Shown here: positions 62,633-64,000 of the stretch, piece by piece
Layout: each line of letters starts with the position of its first letter
How positions within the stretch are numbered: the first letter of the stretch is position 1
Made by a program: the position numbers and the translations under genes
Assembly: GCF_008326425.1 (NCBI RefSeq)
Contig: NZ_AP018929.1
Location: 820,875 to 884,874, forward strand
Length of the DNA: 64,000 nucleotides
Reading direction: 5' to 3'
Source: Sulfuracidifex tepidarius
GTDB taxonomy: Archaea; Thermoproteota; Thermoprotei_A; Sulfolobales; Sulfolobaceae
The notes under the pieces: model-generated
What the model saw: only the letters and a program-made list of their open reading frames with translations
The model's database searches: none
Told to the model about the DNA's origin: nothing

Positions 62633-63505
62633 TCACCTTCTCCTGAAAGCCAGGAACGAGAGGACTGCCATTATAGCTACCCCTACAACGAGCAACGATA
62701 TAGGTAAGACGTAGCTAGTGGTCTTCTCCTTGGTGCTGGGCGTACGGACTGAGCCGTTCTCTAGCTGTTTCACTAAGCTACTTGGTATAGTTGAATTAGT
62801 TGAATTATAGGCTGTGGAGTTCTGAGTCCTTGAGTTTGTCGACGTTGACGTCTGAGTTGAGGTAGGCTTTACATGGTCACTAGGGAAATGCCAGTTCTTC
62901 ACAGTGCTGAAGATCGTAGCTGAACCGAATGAAGTCGACGCTACTATCAGGAGCTGTAGTATCACCCCGTTAGTCTCATTGACCCAGATAGTCATGTTAG
63001 CAGTACCTATGGATTCGCTCTTCACCAAGTTCACCTTGTAAGCCTGAAAGTCCCCCTTTGGAGAGCTGAAGGTACAAGTAGATACAGTGGCTTGACTCCC
63101 GTTAACTGTGAAAGTACCGGCCTTGAGTGACGAGAGTTCCTTCTGCGACATCATGGGGAAGCCTGAGCCCAGCCCTATGGAGGTCGAGTAAGAACCGTTG
63201 TACATTTCCATCAGGAAGTACTCGGTCAGGTTCATGTTGTTCTTGCTCGCTACTGAATAGATGCTACCATACCCCTGGGTGCGAAAATATACTTCACCGT
63301 TAGAATCCCCTGTAACGTACTGAATCACGGTACCGTTGCCCTGCTCCTTTATGATTGAGAGAGCCTCTAAACAGACGGAAGTGTAATAACTTATCGCAGA
63401 TCCCGCTTGGATTGAGTCTTGGGTGGATGAACCGGCTGAGACTACAGTACTCGATAGCATAAATACCACCACAAATAGGGCAATAAACCCTTTCCTCGGA
63501 TTCAT
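62633..63505 (-). CDS. Secreted, membrane-anchored protein
   Basis: 290 residues: signal peptide (residues 1-24, ending VVSAG), an extracellular domain with many N-x-S/T sites, a Ser/Thr/Asn-rich linker (STQTSTSTNSRTQNSTAYNS), and a C-terminal TM helix with a RRR tail. Same architecture as other Sulfolobales surface proteins. It overlaps the zinc-ribbon/HTH gene by ATGA and is followed 180 bases later by the ABC exporter genes on the same strand. Function unknown. Confidence 0.7.
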   Translation of the reverse strand: MNPRKGFIALFVVVFMLSSTVVSAGSSTQDSIQAGSAISYYTSVCLEALSIIKEQGNGTVIQYVTGDSNGEVYFRTQGYGSIYSVASKNNMNLTEYFLMEMYNGSYSTSIGLGSGFPMMSQKELSSLKAGTFTVNGSQATVSTCTFSSPKGDFQAYKVNLVKSESIGTANMTIWVNETNGVILQLLIVASTSFGSATIFSTVKNWHFPSDHVKPTSTQTSTSTNSRTQNSTAYNSTNSTIPSSLVKQLENGSVRTPSTKEKTTSYVLPISLLVVGVAIMAVLSFLAFRRR

Positions 63506-63762
63506 CTTTCTTCATCACAAGTTTTGGCAACCCACTTATAAATCGTGCTCTTCGGTATGAGAAGTTCCTTTGAGACCTCCCTCACTGACTTACCCTGTTT
63601 GACCAAGGAAACCGCTCTGTTCCTTACAGAATCTGGGTACTTGCTGAAAGTAGCGTTCTCGACCCAATACCTATGACAGTCCTTGCAGTAGTATACCCGT
63701 TTCCCACTCTTTAATTTCCCGTACTTAATGACGTTAGTGGACCCACAACACCTACATTTCAT
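63502..63762 (-). CDS. Zinc-ribbon plus HTH protein, InsA-like
   Basis: 86 residues. An N-terminal zinc ribbon (CRCCGSTNVIKYGKLKSGKRVYYCKDC) is followed by a helix-turn-helix (SVREVSKELLIPKSTIYKWV). The order is that of the InsA part of IS1-type transposases. No catalytic transposase domain follows. Instead the stop overlaps the start of the secreted protein gene (ATGA), so it may be a domesticated DNA-binding protein or a truncated element. Its own promoter would lie in 63763-63830. Confidence 0.65.
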   Translation of the reverse strand: MKCRCCGSTNVIKYGKLKSGKRVYYCKDCHRYWVENATFSKYPDSVRNRAVSLVKQGKSVREVSKELLIPKSTIYKWVAKTCDEER

Positions 63763-63905
63763 CTAAACATCAGATAGATTTTCCTGAAACAGGATTATAA
63801 AAGATTTTAGTTCAACTGTTATATAGTCAAAAAAGACCTTTAATCCTTTTTAATTAATATAGATTTTTTAACATTTAATTTCTATTATAAGGTAGTAAAG
63901 TATCT

Positions 63906-64000
63906 GTGAAAGAGCTTTTCGTATCCTATAATTTCAGGGTTTCTCTCCTTGTACTAGAGGAAATAGGCTTACCTATTTTCGTGGCAGAGTGTACAGAAGA
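63906..64000 (+). CDS. Possible partial gene at the window edge
   Basis: From GTG 63906 the frame is open to the edge: VKELFVSYNFRVSLLVLEEI, then GLPIFVAECTE. A TATA-like TATTATAAGG lies about 25 bases upstream. Too short to name; could be chance. Confidence 0.3.
   Translation, partial: MKELFVSYNFRVSLLVLEEIGLPIFVAECTE

Overview
The window reads as chromosome from a thermoacidophilic archaeon of the order Sulfolobales (Thermoproteota). The evidence is an archaeal class I CCA-adding enzyme, leaderless genes behind TATA boxes, an intron-containing archaeal tRNA-Pro, relics of SSV-type (fusellovirus) integrases that overlap tRNA sequence, class III (archaellin/pilin-like) signal peptides, an archaeal Csx1 protein, and many IS200/IS605 (TnpA/TnpB) elements and MITEs. 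Genus and species cannot be fixed from this sequence alone.

Layout. 0-3.6 kb: informational housekeeping genes (UPF0201, UPF0200 P-loop kinase, thpR, cca, a RIO-like kinase, a zinc ribbon). 3.6-5 kb: AT-rich stretch ending in an integrase N-terminal relic that runs into an intron-bearing tRNA-Pro. 5-10 kb: a large Kelch/FN3 surface protein, an SDR, and a tungstate/molybdate-type binding protein plus permease. 10.3-13.3 kb: an orphan CARF-HEPN Csx1 and a decayed TnpB element. 13.3-14.4 kb: a winged-helix protein divergent from a bactofilin-like protein. 14.7-21.1 kb: a fluoride riboswitch directly in front of a six-gene, translationally coupled operon for a complex I/group 4 hydrogenase-like membrane complex whose large subunit has lost all four Ni-binding cysteines. 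21.1-30.1 kb: mobile-element zone with a complete IS200/IS605 element, MITEs, a broken ATPase, a convergent toxin-antitoxin pair, a frameshifted MNT-HEPN pair and a secreted phosphoesterase. 30.4-33 kb: QueC-like protein plus MFS transporter, and an aldo-keto reductase. 33-36 kb: archaeal ATPase and another decayed TnpB element. 36.1-38.6 kb: alpha-E / transglutaminase / ATP-grasp operon. 39-42.6 kb: plasmid-like small genes, an AbrB gene split by a MITE, a second convergent toxin-antitoxin pair, and a broken integrase. 42.8-47.6 kb: a very AT-rich cassette bounded by two direct copies of a tRNA 3' half, holding four co-directional genes of unknown function. 47.7-56.2 kb: DUF302, Sir2, two APC permeases, threonine synthase, small proteins and a frameshifted MFS transporter. 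57-59.4 kb: two pilin-like secreted proteins. 59.7 kb: a 38-residue amphipathic peptide gene. 60.2-63.8 kb: an ABC-2 exporter, a secreted protein and a zinc-ribbon/HTH protein.

The two strongest candidates for something undescribed are the fluoride-riboswitch-controlled hydrogenase-related complex (14.7-21.1 kb) and the att-flanked four-gene cassette (43.5-47.0 kb). Two copies of a tail-to-tail overlapping toxin-antitoxin pair and recently moved MITEs that probably encode TnpB guide RNAs are next. Many genes in the mobile zone carry single-base frameshifts, several of them in homopolymers, so real decay and assembly error both need to be considered.
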